Positions 7,103 to 13,236 of a stretch of DNA of 16,061 bases are shown here, one piece after another. This stretch comes from Thermoleophilia bacterium (lineage in GTDB: Bacteria > Actinomycetota > Thermoleophilia > Gaiellales > Gaiellaceae), in assembly GCA_014534295.1 (NCBI GenBank), contig JACVRU010000020.1:1-16061 (forward strand), written 5' to 3'. Position 1 is the stretch's first letter; every line of letters begins with the position of its first letter. Under the pieces are notes generated by a model. The model worked only from the letters and a program-made list of their open reading frames with translations. It was not told where the DNA came from and did not search any database. Position numbers and translations under genes: made by a program.

Positions 7103-8022
7103 CAGCGCGCGAGCCTCCGAACCGCTTCCCGCGCGCGGCGGCGCAGCGTCGCCGGGTGGAGCTCTGCGCAGAGGACGGCGCTCGCGTGCGTGCCTGCGAA
7201 GCGCACGCCTACGCCCTCCGGGTCGAGGGCGGGCTCGGAGGCCCAGCCCTCCTGCGTGAGGACGTAGAGCTCGTGCTCGAAGACGAGGAAGCCGGCCTCC
7301 TCGAAGAGGGCGAGCCACTCGTCCGGCGGCAACTGGAGAAGCCAGTCGAGCTCCTCGCGCTCCCCGGTCGGGACGGAGAGGAGGGTGCGCCCGGCCACGC
7401 GCCGCAGCTCGCGGAGCGCGCCCAGCTGACCCTCCGGATCTCGCTCTCCCCCCAGGCCGTACGTGCGGTTGTCTCGCCCGACGTGCTCCAGCGTGGAGAT
7501 GCAGATCGCAACGCCGAACTCCCGGTCGCGGAAGGGCAGCGAGCGCACGTCCGCCTCGACCCCGCGCAGCCCGGGGACGTCCGCCGATGCCAGGTCGACT
7601 CCGGCGAGCGCCGGCGCCCCGAGACGGAGGAGGGCGGCGAGGTAGGCGGGCTCGGCGAACGCGTAGCCGACGTCGAGCAGCGCCTCGCCCCGGTAGCGCG
7701 CGAGGCACCAGGGGATCTCGATCGGCCGCTCGTCGCCCGGCAGCGCTCGCAGGCCGCGCGGCCGCTCGCCGGCGGAGCGGGCCCAGCTCGCGAAGGCGAT
7801 CGCGTCGTCGAGCGCGCGCACGCGGCGGAACTCCTCGACGCCGGCGAGCTCCGCGATCAACGTCGCACGAGAGAGGGTTCCGGCGGCGAGCTGCTCGAGG
7901 TCGCGGGCGAGCGCCTCTGGCTCGGGATCGCGCCGGAGCAGCAGGCGATAGGCGCGGACGACGAACTCCTCGTCGGCGGCAGCGTCGAGCTCGAGCTGCG
8001 CCGCGAGCCGCGGGTCGACCAC
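7102..8022 (-). CDS. DUF4214 domain fused to SAM-dependent methyltransferase
   Basis: The 306-residue protein starts at GTG (8022-8020). Residues about 17-67 (EEFVVRAYRLLLRRDPEPEAL ... EEFRRV) resemble DUF4214, a small helical domain found in surface and glycan-related proteins. Residues about 100-260 look like a class I methyltransferase: LLDVGYAFAEPAYLAAL (115-131) stands at motif I, VEADVRSLPF (155-164) resembles the acidic motif, and ISTLEHVGRDN (175-185) the post-motif-II strand. The glycine-rich loop is degenerate (GYAFAE in place of GxGxG). The C-terminal part (PPDEWLALFEEAGF) is conserved-looking. Neighbours suggest methylation of a glycan or lipid-linked sugar, but no substrate can be read from the sequence. 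The start overlaps the SSI gene stop by one base and the stop overlaps the flippase start. Confidence 0.75.
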   Translation of the reverse strand: MVDPRLAAQLELDAAADEEFVVRAYRLLLRRDPEPEALARDLEQLAAGTLSRATLIAELAGVEEFRRVRALDDAIAFASWARSAGERPRGLRALPGDERPIEIPWCLARYRGEALLDVGYAFAEPAYLAALLRLGAPALAGVDLASADVPGLRGVEADVRSLPFRDREFGVAICISTLEHVGRDNRTYGLGGERDPEGQLGALRELRRVAGRTLLSVPTGEREELDWLLQLPPDEWLALFEEAGFLVFEHELYVLTQEGWASEPALDPEGVGVRFAGTHASAVLCAELHPATLRRRAREAVRRLAR

Positions 8023-8423
8023 TAAGCGGCGGCGGACGGGAGCAGCACCGCGACGCGGTTCCAGCGTTCGATTTGGCAGCCGTCGGTTCGGCTGAACCGC
8101 GCGGCGACCTTTCGGCCGCGGAAGGTGCCCGTGACCAGCGCCTGCTCAGGGCCACCGTAGATCTGGGTGCAGGCCACGTCCTTGGGCACCGGCCGGAACG
8201 GGTTGCTCAGCCGGGCGAGCCGGGCGCATGCGCGCACCCGGTTCGGATGAGTGCCGCCGACCGGGCCGCAGCGAAGCGTCCAGCGCACCTGCCCGCCTGC
8301 GTCGCTGCCCTGCGGCCAGGCCGTGACAGTCAGACGGGCCCACGGCTCGGCAGCCGCGGAGCCGTCGCCGCTGCCGCAGCCCACGACCGCGGCGAGGACG
8401 GCGATGGCGCCGAGCAGTCGCAT
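8022..8423 (-). CDS. Subtilisin-inhibitor-like (SSI) lipoprotein
   Basis: The 133-residue protein resembles the Streptomyces subtilisin inhibitor family, small secreted inhibitors of serine proteases. A short hydrophobic signal (3-15) ends in VVGC, a plausible lipobox with C16 as lipidated cysteine. Four further cysteines (C52, C66, C85, C116) have the spacing of the two SSI disulfides. CGPVGGTHPNRVRAC (52-66), NPFRPVPKDVACTQIYGGP (74-92), VTGTFRGRKV (97-106) and FSRTDGCQIERW (110-121) match family blocks. In SSI the scissile bond lies two residues after the third cysteine; by this alignment P1 is Q87 and P1' is I88, where related proteins usually carry Met, Lys or Leu at P1. ATG (8423-8421) is chosen because a signal peptide begins there; the longer open frame is antisense to TetR. 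It heads an operon with the methyltransferase and flippase genes. Confidence 0.85.
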   Translation of the reverse strand: MRLLGAIAVLAAVVGCGSGDGSAAAEPWARLTVTAWPQGSDAGGQVRWTLRCGPVGGTHPNRVRACARLARLSNPFRPVPKDVACTQIYGGPEQALVTGTFRGRKVAARFSRTDGCQIERWNRVAVLLPSAAA

Positions 8424-8436
8424 GGCCGGAAGGATA
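8424..8436 (-). promoter_or_regulatory. Predicted -10 box (TATCCT) of the SSI operon
   Basis: On the minus strand TATCCT (8436-8431) lies seven bases before ATG 8423. No Shine-Dalgarno fits in the space, so the SSI transcript is probably leaderless. No good -35 is seen; a CGTCAA stands at the expected distance. Confidence 0.45.
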
Positions 8437-8453
8437 GGAGATCGGGTCGGCGC

Positions 8454-8489
8454 TTGACGCATTAAGTAAGTAAGCGGTAACTTTATTTC
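8454..8489 (+). promoter_or_regulatory. Predicted leaderless promoter of the TetR gene
   Basis: TTGACG (8454-8459) and TAACTT (8478-8483) form a -35/-10 pair with an 18-base spacer. ATG 8490 begins seven bases after the -10 box, which places the transcription start at the A of ATG. There is no Shine-Dalgarno. The region is the most AT-rich patch in the window. Confidence 0.6.
8468..8483 (+). promoter_or_regulatory. Candidate TetR operator (imperfect palindrome)
   Basis: AAGTAAGCGGTAACTT matches its own reverse complement at 12 of 16 positions, with perfect AAGT/ACTT arms. It covers the spacer end and the -10 box of the TetR promoter and lies 45 bases upstream of the SSI start. A bound TetR dimer would block its own promoter and might affect the divergent operon. 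Adjacent TAAG repeats (8463-8474) widen the possible site. Confidence 0.45.
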
Positions 8490-9035
8490 ATGGCGAGCAC
8501 CAGAACGCGGCAGTCGGCCGACCAGCGGCGGGAGGCGGTGCTCGAGGCGGCGCTGCTCGAGTTCGCCGAACGGGGGCTGCACGGGGCCTCGGCGGACGAG
8601 ATCGCGCGGCGCGCGGGCATCTCCCAGCCTTACCTGTTCCGGCTCTTCGGCACGAAGAAGGAGCTCTACGTCGCGTCCGTCGAGCGCTGCTGGGCGGAGA
8701 TGCTCGCGCTGTTCGAGCGGGCCTCCGAGGGGCTCTCTGGCCAGGCGGCGCTGAAGGAGATGGGCTCCGCCTATCACGAGCTCCTGGCCGACCGGACGAT
8801 GCTGCGGGCCCAGCTGCAGGCCTATGCGGCCTGCGACGACGCCGAAGTCCGCCGGGCCGTCCGGCGCGGCTTCGGCGAGATCATGGCCCACGTCGAGCGC
8901 GTGTCGGGCGCGCCGCCGGCCGAGATCACGCGCTGGTTCGCGATGGGAATGCTGCTGAACGTCGCCGCCGCCATGGACCTCCAGCACGCCCGCGAGCCGT
9001 GGGCCCGGCGGCTGCTCGAGGGCACCGAGAACTAG
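8490..9035 (+). CDS. TetR/AcrR family transcriptional regulator
   Basis: The 181-residue protein has a TetR-type DNA-binding domain at about residues 14-60: VLEAALLEFAERGLHGASADE, then the helix-turn-helix IARRAGISQPYLFRLFGTKKELY. The rest is a helical ligand-binding and dimer domain with no recognisable ligand signature. These proteins repress nearby promoters and release DNA when a small molecule binds. ATG 8490 directly follows the -10 box, so the mRNA is probably leaderless. The gene is divergent from the SSI-methyltransferase-flippase operon (66 bases between starts) and convergent with the eIF2B-like gene, seven bases away. Likely targets are itself and perhaps the divergent operon; this is inference from position and from the palindrome upstream. 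Confidence 0.9.
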   Translation: MASTRTRQSADQRREAVLEAALLEFAERGLHGASADEIARRAGISQPYLFRLFGTKKELYVASVERCWAEMLALFERASEGLSGQAALKEMGSAYHELLADRTMLRAQLQAYAACDDAEVRRAVRRGFGEIMAHVERVSGAPPAEITRWFAMGMLLNVAAAMDLQHAREPWARRLLEGTEN

Positions 9036-9042
9036 CGGTGCG

Positions 9043-9900
9043 CTAGGCGAAGAGGAGCCGGCGACCCTCTCGGAGGAACGGCGTCCGGTCGATCAGCGCC
9101 AGGACGTCCCCCGGAACGCAGGGGCCCTCCTCGGTCACGATCTCGTCGACGAGCGACGGCGGCGTGAGGTCGCGCAGGTCCGGCTCCTGCTCCACCTCCG
9201 GAGGCGGGCCGGGCGCAAGCTTCAGCAGCTCGCAGGCGACGAGGAGGGGGACGCCGGCGACCTGAGCGCCGTCCGCGAGGGGCCGCGTGCCGGTCTTGTT
9301 CGTGACCGACCCGTCCTCGTAGACCGTGTCCGCCCCGACGAGCACGAGCGACGCAGTCTCGAGCGCCTCGGAGACCCGGCCGTCCTCCACCAGCTCGGCC
9401 TCCACGCCCTCCGCGCGCAGCTCGTCCGCGAGCCTGCGTCCCTCCTCGAAGGGCGCCGAGACCGTGCAGAGGACCCGGGCGGGCGAGCCGTGGAGCACGG
9501 CCTCCCGCACCGTCGCGGAGAAGGAGTGGGTGAGCAGGGTCGCGTCCCGGAGCCGAGGCGCCACGTGGACGGCGATCGACGCCGCGGCGCGGTCGCGGCC
9601 GGCGATCAGGGCGCTCGCCTCCTCGGCGAGCAGCCGCCGGAGCTCGGCCGCGGGCAGGTGCGAGGCTGCGTGGCCGGAGGCGACGAGCCGCCCGACCGCC
9701 GACGCCACTGCCCCCTGGGCGGGGCGCGCGGAGGCGAGCTCGCGGCCCGCCTCGAGCAGGCGCCCGAGCAGCTCCTCGGCGGAATCCACCGGCTCGTCGA
9801 GCACCCCGAGCAGCGCCTCGACGGCCCGTCGCGCGAGCCAGCTTCCGCCGTGCGTGCGGTCCCGGCGGAGCTCCTCGACGGTCTCGGCGAGCTCGGCCAC
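9043..9900 (-). CDS. eIF2B alpha/beta/delta-like (sugar-phosphate isomerase-like) protein
   Basis: The 285-residue protein has the fold signatures of the eIF2B/MtnA/ribose-1,5-bisphosphate isomerase family. LLTHSFSATVREAVLHG (122-138) is the helix-start motif, and SLVLVGADTVYEDGSVTNKTGT (within 184-205) carries the family GAD and NK.GT residues; D191 would be the catalytic Asp of isomerase members. The position where isomerases carry the catalytic Cys appears to hold Ser or Thr, as in the non-enzymatic eIF2B type, so activity is uncertain. Bacteria have no eIF2B pathway, so a role in sugar-phosphate or nucleotide metabolism, or a regulatory one, is more likely. No pathway partner lies nearby. 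Starts at GTG (9900-9898), divergent from the GT2 gene by 38 bases. Confidence 0.75.
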   Translation of the reverse strand: MAELAETVEELRRDRTHGGSWLARRAVEALLGVLDEPVDSAEELLGRLLEAGRELASARPAQGAVASAVGRLVASGHAASHLPAAELRRLLAEEASALIAGRDRAAASIAVHVAPRLRDATLLTHSFSATVREAVLHGSPARVLCTVSAPFEEGRRLADELRAEGVEAELVEDGRVSEALETASLVLVGADTVYEDGSVTNKTGTRPLADGAQVAGVPLLVACELLKLAPGPPPEVEQEPDLRDLTPPSLVDEIVTEEGPCVPGDVLALIDRTPFLREGRRLLFA

Positions 9901-9912
9901 GCTCTGATTTTG
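9901..9912 (-). promoter_or_regulatory. Weak -10-like box before the eIF2B-like gene
   Basis: On the minus strand CAAAAT (9912-9907) sits six bases before GTG 9900. It keeps the A and final T of the TAnnnT pattern but not the first T. No Shine-Dalgarno is seen. Confidence 0.3.
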
Positions 9913-9920
9913 ACCGCCGG

Positions 9921-9926
9921 TACGCT
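9921..9926 (+). promoter_or_regulatory. Predicted -10 box (TACGCT) of the GT2 gene
   Basis: TACGCT lies twelve bases before ATG 9939, so the leader would be only about five or six bases. The identical hexamer precedes the aminotransferase gene. No proper -35 or Shine-Dalgarno is visible. Confidence 0.35.
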
Positions 9927-9938
9927 TCGTCGCTGCAG

Positions 9939-10886
9939 ATGGCGCAGATCGCCGAGTTCGCGGACGCCGATCCGGCCCCGGAGGTCTCCGTCGTCGTCAC
10001 CGTCCTGGACGAGCAGGCGACGCTGGAAGAGCTCTACCGGCGCGCGGTCATAGCGCTCGAAGGGCGCTCCTTCGAGCTGATCTTCGTCGACGACGGCTCG
10101 CGCGACGGCAGCTTCGAGCTGCTCCGCGGGCTGAATGCGCGCGACCCCCGCGTCAGGGTCGTCCGATTCAAGCGGACGTTCGGCCAGCACCCGGCGATGC
10201 ACGCCGGCTTCGCGCGCGCTCGCGGGGCGATCGTCGTGACGATGGACGCGGATCTGCAGAACGCCCCCGAGGACATCCCGCGGCTCGTCGAGGCCGTCGA
10301 CGCCGGCGCCGACGTGGCGAGCGGCCGGCGCGCCGCTCGGCACGACTCCTGGGGGCGGACGTTCCCCTCCCGGCTCATCAACGGCATGCTGCGACGCTTC
10401 ACGCAGGTCGACATCTCCGACTTCGGCTGCGCGTTCAACGCGTATCGGCGGAGCGCCGTCGAGCCGATGCTGGGCGCGATCGGCAGGCAGAAGTTCACCA
10501 AGGCGCTCGTCCTCTCGGGCGGCGCCAGCGTCGCAGAGGTCGACGTGGCCCACGCGGCGCGGGCGGGCCGGTCGCGCTACGGCCCACTGCGGCTGACGCG
10601 ACTCGCGCTGCACGTGCTGGCGGGCTTCTGGCCTCAGCCGATCCAGTGGACGGGCGTGCTGCTCGGCATGCTGTGCACGGCGGCCGCGGCGACCGTGGCC
10701 GTGTGGGGGGCGGTCTACTGGGTCGCCCGGTCCGACTTCCCGGGGTCGCTGTTCCTCGCCGGGCTCGTGCTGCTCGTGCTCGGGATCCAGGGCTTCGTCC
10801 TCGCGCTCGTCGGCGAGTACCTCGGTCGCATCCAGCGGGAGGTGGAGGGCCGCCCGCTCTACTCGATCGAGCGCGAGCTCGGGTAG
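9939..10886 (+). CDS. GT2 polyprenyl-phosphate glycosyltransferase (ArnC/GtrB/DPM-like)
   Basis: The 315-residue protein is a GT-A enzyme with a membrane tail. VSVVVTVLDEQATLEEL (16-32) opens the domain, FVDDGSRDGS (49-58) and TMDADLQNAPEDIPRL (101-116) carry the nucleotide- and metal-binding acids (DAD at 103-105), and SDFGCAFNAYRR (160-171) and GRSRYGPLRL (210-219) match the ArnC/GtrB/DPM1 group. Two helices follow (about 234-262 and 268-293), then EYLGRIQREVEGRPLYSIE. Such enzymes load a sugar from a nucleotide donor onto undecaprenyl phosphate at the inner face of the membrane; ArnC itself uses a 4-amino-arabinose derivative. The downstream aminosugar operon makes a 4-amino-sugar substrate attractive but unproven. 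Likely monocistronic, ended by the hairpins at 10931-10977. Confidence 0.9.
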   Translation: MAQIAEFADADPAPEVSVVVTVLDEQATLEELYRRAVIALEGRSFELIFVDDGSRDGSFELLRGLNARDPRVRVVRFKRTFGQHPAMHAGFARARGAIVVTMDADLQNAPEDIPRLVEAVDAGADVASGRRAARHDSWGRTFPSRLINGMLRRFTQVDISDFGCAFNAYRRSAVEPMLGAIGRQKFTKALVLSGGASVAEVDVAHAARAGRSRYGPLRLTRLALHVLAGFWPQPIQWTGVLLGMLCTAAAATVAVWGAVYWVARSDFPGSLFLAGLVLLVLGIQGFVLALVGEYLGRIQREVEGRPLYSIERELG

Positions 10887-10890
10887 CGCC

Positions 10891-10902
10891 CGAGCCGGCT
10901 CG
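10891..10902. repeat. 12-bp perfect palindrome CGAGCCGGCTCG
   Basis: The sequence equals its own reverse complement and starts five bases after the GT2 stop codon. It may act as part of the 3' end structure or as a protein-binding site. Confidence 0.6.
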
Positions 10903-10930
10903 AGCCGCCAGGGCGCCCCACCAACCCTCC

Positions 10931-10977
10931 CCCCACCCTTTTCGGGTGGGGTCGAGGATACGCGCCCGCCGGGCGCG
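10931..10977 (+). terminator. Two adjacent strong hairpins after the GT2 gene
   Basis: The first stem is CCCCACCC / GGGTGGGG (10931-10938 with 10944-10951; loop TTTTC). The second is CGCGCCC / GGGCGCG (10961-10967 with 10971-10977; loop GCC). Both stems are perfect. Neither has a following T-run, as is common for actinobacterial terminators. They separate the GT2 gene from the aminosugar operon. Confidence 0.6.
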
Positions 10978-10982
10978 TCCGT

Positions 10983-11004
10983 GTGCCGACTTGGTGCCGA
11001 TTCG
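10983..11004 (+). repeat. Direct repeat, 11-bp unit, before the dehydratase gene
   Basis: GTGCCGACTTG (10983-10993) and GTGCCGATTCG (10994-11004) agree at 9 of 11 positions and are one helical turn apart. They lie about 18 bases upstream of the predicted -10 box, where an activator often binds. A regulatory role is inference. Confidence 0.4.
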
Positions 11005-11021
11005 GGAACCGGAGCTGGCGC

Positions 11022-11035
11022 TAGTGTTCGGCCTC
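11022..11035 (+). promoter_or_regulatory. Predicted -10 box (TAGTGT) of the aminosugar operon
   Basis: TAGTGT at 11022-11027 is eight bases before GTG 11036. No Shine-Dalgarno or clear -35 is present. Confidence 0.45.
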
Positions 11036-12019
11036 GTGAGCTCGAAGCGCGTCCTCGTCACCGGTGGGGCGGGTTTCATCCCGTCCAACTTCATCCGCCA
11101 CCTGCTCGCCAACACCCCCTACGAGGTGATCTCCCTCGACGCGCTCACCTACGCCGGGAACGTGGAGAACCTCGCCGATGTCATGTCCCACGAGCGCCTC
11201 TCCTTCGTCCACGGCGACATCCGCGACGCCGACCTCGTCCGCGACGTCGCCGCCGAGGTCGACGTGATCGTCAACGCCGCCGCCGAGTCGCACGTCGAGA
11301 AGTCGATCCTGGAGGGCGGCTCCGAGTTCGTCCGGACGAACGTCGAGGGCACTCAGATCCTCCTCGACGCGATCCGCGACGCGCCGGTCGAGCGGTTCAT
11401 CCTCATCTCGTCGAGCGAGGTGTACGGGACTGCCGAGCGCGACCCGATGGACGAGGAGCACCCGCTCAACCCGCGCAGCCCTTACGCCGCGACGAAGGCC
11501 GGAGCCGACCGGCTTGCCTACGCGTACTGGGTCACGTACGAGCTCCCGATCGTGATCGTGCGCCCGTTCAACAACTACGGGCCGCGGCAGCATCCGGAGA
11601 AGGTCGTTCCGCGCTTCATCACCCAGGCGCTGGAGGGCCGGCCGCTGACGATCCACGGGGACGGGCACGCGAGCCGCGACTGGCTATACGTCGACGACGA
11701 TGCCGAGGCGATCGAGGCGATCATCGAGACGCCGATCGACCGCGTCGCCGGTCAGGTGCTGAACGTCGCCACCGGTGTCGACATCTCCGTCGGGCGGATC
11801 GCCGAGCTCGTGCTCGACGTGCTCGGGAAGCCGTCGTCTCTGAAGACCCACGTGCCGGAGCGGCCGGGCCAGGTCGACCGGCACATCGGCTCGACGGAGA
11901 AGATCGAACGGCTCACGGGCTGGCGGGCACGGACATCGTTCGAGGAGGGTCTGGAGCGGACGGTGGCGTGGTACCGCGAGCACGCCTCGTGGTGGCGCGG
12001 CATCCTCGCCCCGGTGTGA
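11036..12019 (+). CDS. Nucleotide-sugar 4,6-dehydratase-like SDR epimerase/dehydratase
   Basis: The 327-residue protein is an extended SDR. VLVTGGAGFIPSNF (6-19) is the NAD-binding loop, AAAESHVEKSI (81-91) and RPFNNYGPRQHPEKVVPRFI (176-195) match RmlB-like enzymes, and Y150-xxx-K154 is the catalytic pair. Two positions are unusual. The third glycine of GxxGxxG is P16, and the active-site strand reads SSSEVYG (125-131) where RmlB has TDEVYG, so the RmlB catalytic Asp is Ser. The SEVYGTA ... HPLNPRSPYAATK context resembles GDP-sugar or LegB-type 4,6-dehydratases and UDP-xylose synthases more than true RmlB. It probably makes a 4-keto sugar for the aminotransferase three genes downstream. GTG 11036 is chosen; an in-frame GTG at 11024 lies inside the -10 box. 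The stop overlaps the ATP-grasp start. Confidence 0.85.
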   Translation: MSSKRVLVTGGAGFIPSNFIRHLLANTPYEVISLDALTYAGNVENLADVMSHERLSFVHGDIRDADLVRDVAAEVDVIVNAAAESHVEKSILEGGSEFVRTNVEGTQILLDAIRDAPVERFILISSSEVYGTAERDPMDEEHPLNPRSPYAATKAGADRLAYAYWVTYELPIVIVRPFNNYGPRQHPEKVVPRFITQALEGRPLTIHGDGHASRDWLYVDDDAEAIEAIIETPIDRVAGQVLNVATGVDISVGRIAELVLDVLGKPSSLKTHVPERPGQVDRHIGSTEKIERLTGWRARTSFEEGLERTVAWYREHASWWRGILAPV

Positions 12020-13236
12020 GCCGGCGTCGCGTCCTCGTCCTCGGGGCCGGTCCCGCGCAGCTCGGGCTCCTCGCCGCGGCGCGGACGAGCGGCTGCTTCG
12101 TGATCGCCGCCGACCGCGATCCGGGCGCGCCCGGGTTCCGGTTCGCCGACCGGCGCGCGATCGTGTCCGCCGAGGACGAACCGGCGCTCGGCCAGCTCGC
12201 CGAGGCCGAGGAGGTGGACGGCGTGATCGCGCCCGGGATCGACTGGCCGGTGGCGATCGCCGCGAGGATCACGGCCCGCCTCGGGCTGCCGCATCCGCTC
12301 GCGCCGGAGACGGCCGTGCTGGCGACGTCCAAGCTCGAGCAGCGCGAGCACTTCCGCGAGGCGGGCGTGCCCCAGGTCGCCTGGGAGACGTGTCGCACGG
12401 TCGAGGAGGCGCGGGACGCCGCCGGCCGGCTCGGCTACCCGCTCGTCGTCAAGGCGCCCGACCGCCAGGGCCAGCGGGGCCTCGGCCTCGTCCGCGAGCC
12501 GGACGACCTCGATGGCGCGGCCGAGGAGGCCCTGCGCGTCTCGCGCAGCTCGCTCGCGATCCTCGAGCAGTACGCGCCCGGCCGCGAGCTGACCGTCAAT
12601 GCCTTCTCGTTCCGCGGGCGCTTCGTGCCGCTGACCCTCACCGACCGGGAGGTCGCCGACCCGCCTGCGTTCGGGGTCGCGCTCGCGCACGTCTGGCCCA
12701 GCTCGCTCGAGCCCGCGGCGATCGGCGCCGCGGTGGACGCCGCCCGGGCCGCGGCGGCCGCGCTCGGCATCGAGGACGGTCCGACGTACACGCAGATCCT
12801 CGCCACGCCGGAGGGGCCGCGGGTCGTGGAGCTCGCGGCTCGGCTCGGCGGGGGGCACGACGCGGATCTCTGCCGGGCCGCGCTCGGCGTCGATCTGAAC
12901 GGCCTCGCCCTCGCCTCCGCCTTCGGCGAGGAGATCGACGAGGCGGCGCTCGTCCCGCGGGCGCTCGCCGGCGGCGCGTGCGTGCGCTTCCTCGTCGCCC
13001 CGCCCGGCCCGCTCGCCGAGGTGCGCGGGGTCGACGAGGCCGAGGAGCTCGACGGGATCGAGCTCGTGCTCGTCTACCGGGAGCCGGGCTACATCCTCAC
13101 GCCGCTCCGGCGCGGCTCCGACCGCGCGGGGGCGATCCTGGCAGTCGGCGACTCGCGGTCGGAGGCGCTCGCGCGGGCCGCCGCGGCGTCGGAGCTCGTC
13201 CGGTTCGAGATCGCCGACGCGGAAGCGCTTGTCTGA
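12016..13236 (+). CDS. ATP-grasp domain ligase
   Basis: The 406-residue protein starts at GTG 12016, overlapping the dehydratase stop (GTGA). Residues 1-48 form a Rossmann-like pre-ATP-grasp domain (VLVLGAGPAQLGLLAAA, then ADRDP). The ATP-grasp core follows: TSKLEQREHFREAGVP (104-119), YPLVVKAPDRQGQRGL (141-156) with K146 and the glycine-rich loop, ILEQYAPGRELTVNAF (182-197), and VELAARLGGGHDADL (271-285) with E272 and R276 as likely metal and phosphate ligands. The Asn that many relatives carry after the glutamate appears to be Ala274. Family members join a carboxylate to an amine, thiol or similar group through an acyl phosphate. Between a sugar dehydratase and an aminotransferase it may acylate an amino sugar; that is inference. 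A CarB-, PurK- or PurT-type housekeeping role seems unlikely here. Confidence 0.8.
   Translation: MSRRRVLVLGAGPAQLGLLAAARTSGCFVIAADRDPGAPGFRFADRRAIVSAEDEPALGQLAEAEEVDGVIAPGIDWPVAIAARITARLGLPHPLAPETAVLATSKLEQREHFREAGVPQVAWETCRTVEEARDAAGRLGYPLVVKAPDRQGQRGLGLVREPDDLDGAAEEALRVSRSSLAILEQYAPGRELTVNAFSFRGRFVPLTLTDREVADPPAFGVALAHVWPSSLEPAAIGAAVDAARAAAAALGIEDGPTYTQILATPEGPRVVELAARLGGGHDADLCRAALGVDLNGLALASAFGEEIDEAALVPRALAGGACVRFLVAPPGPLAEVRGVDEAEELDGIELVLVYREPGYILTPLRRGSDRAGAILAVGDSRSEALARAAAASELVRFEIADAEALV

Noticed and set aside
7103..8155. N-terminal extension of the flippase frame
   Set aside because: The extra part is Arg/Ala-rich and lies over the methyltransferase and SSI genes in another frame; the natural N terminus begins at ATG 7102.
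8424..8987. N-terminal extension of the SSI frame
   Set aside because: It is antisense to TetR and lacks domain features; the signal peptide begins at ATG 8423.
9910..9915. TTGACC as -35 of the GT2 gene
   Set aside because: Only five bases separate it from TACGCT, far too short for a -35/-10 pair.
10646..11035. N-terminal extension of the dehydratase frame
   Set aside because: It overlaps the GT2 gene and the hairpins; the SDR nucleotide-binding strand begins five residues after GTG 11036.
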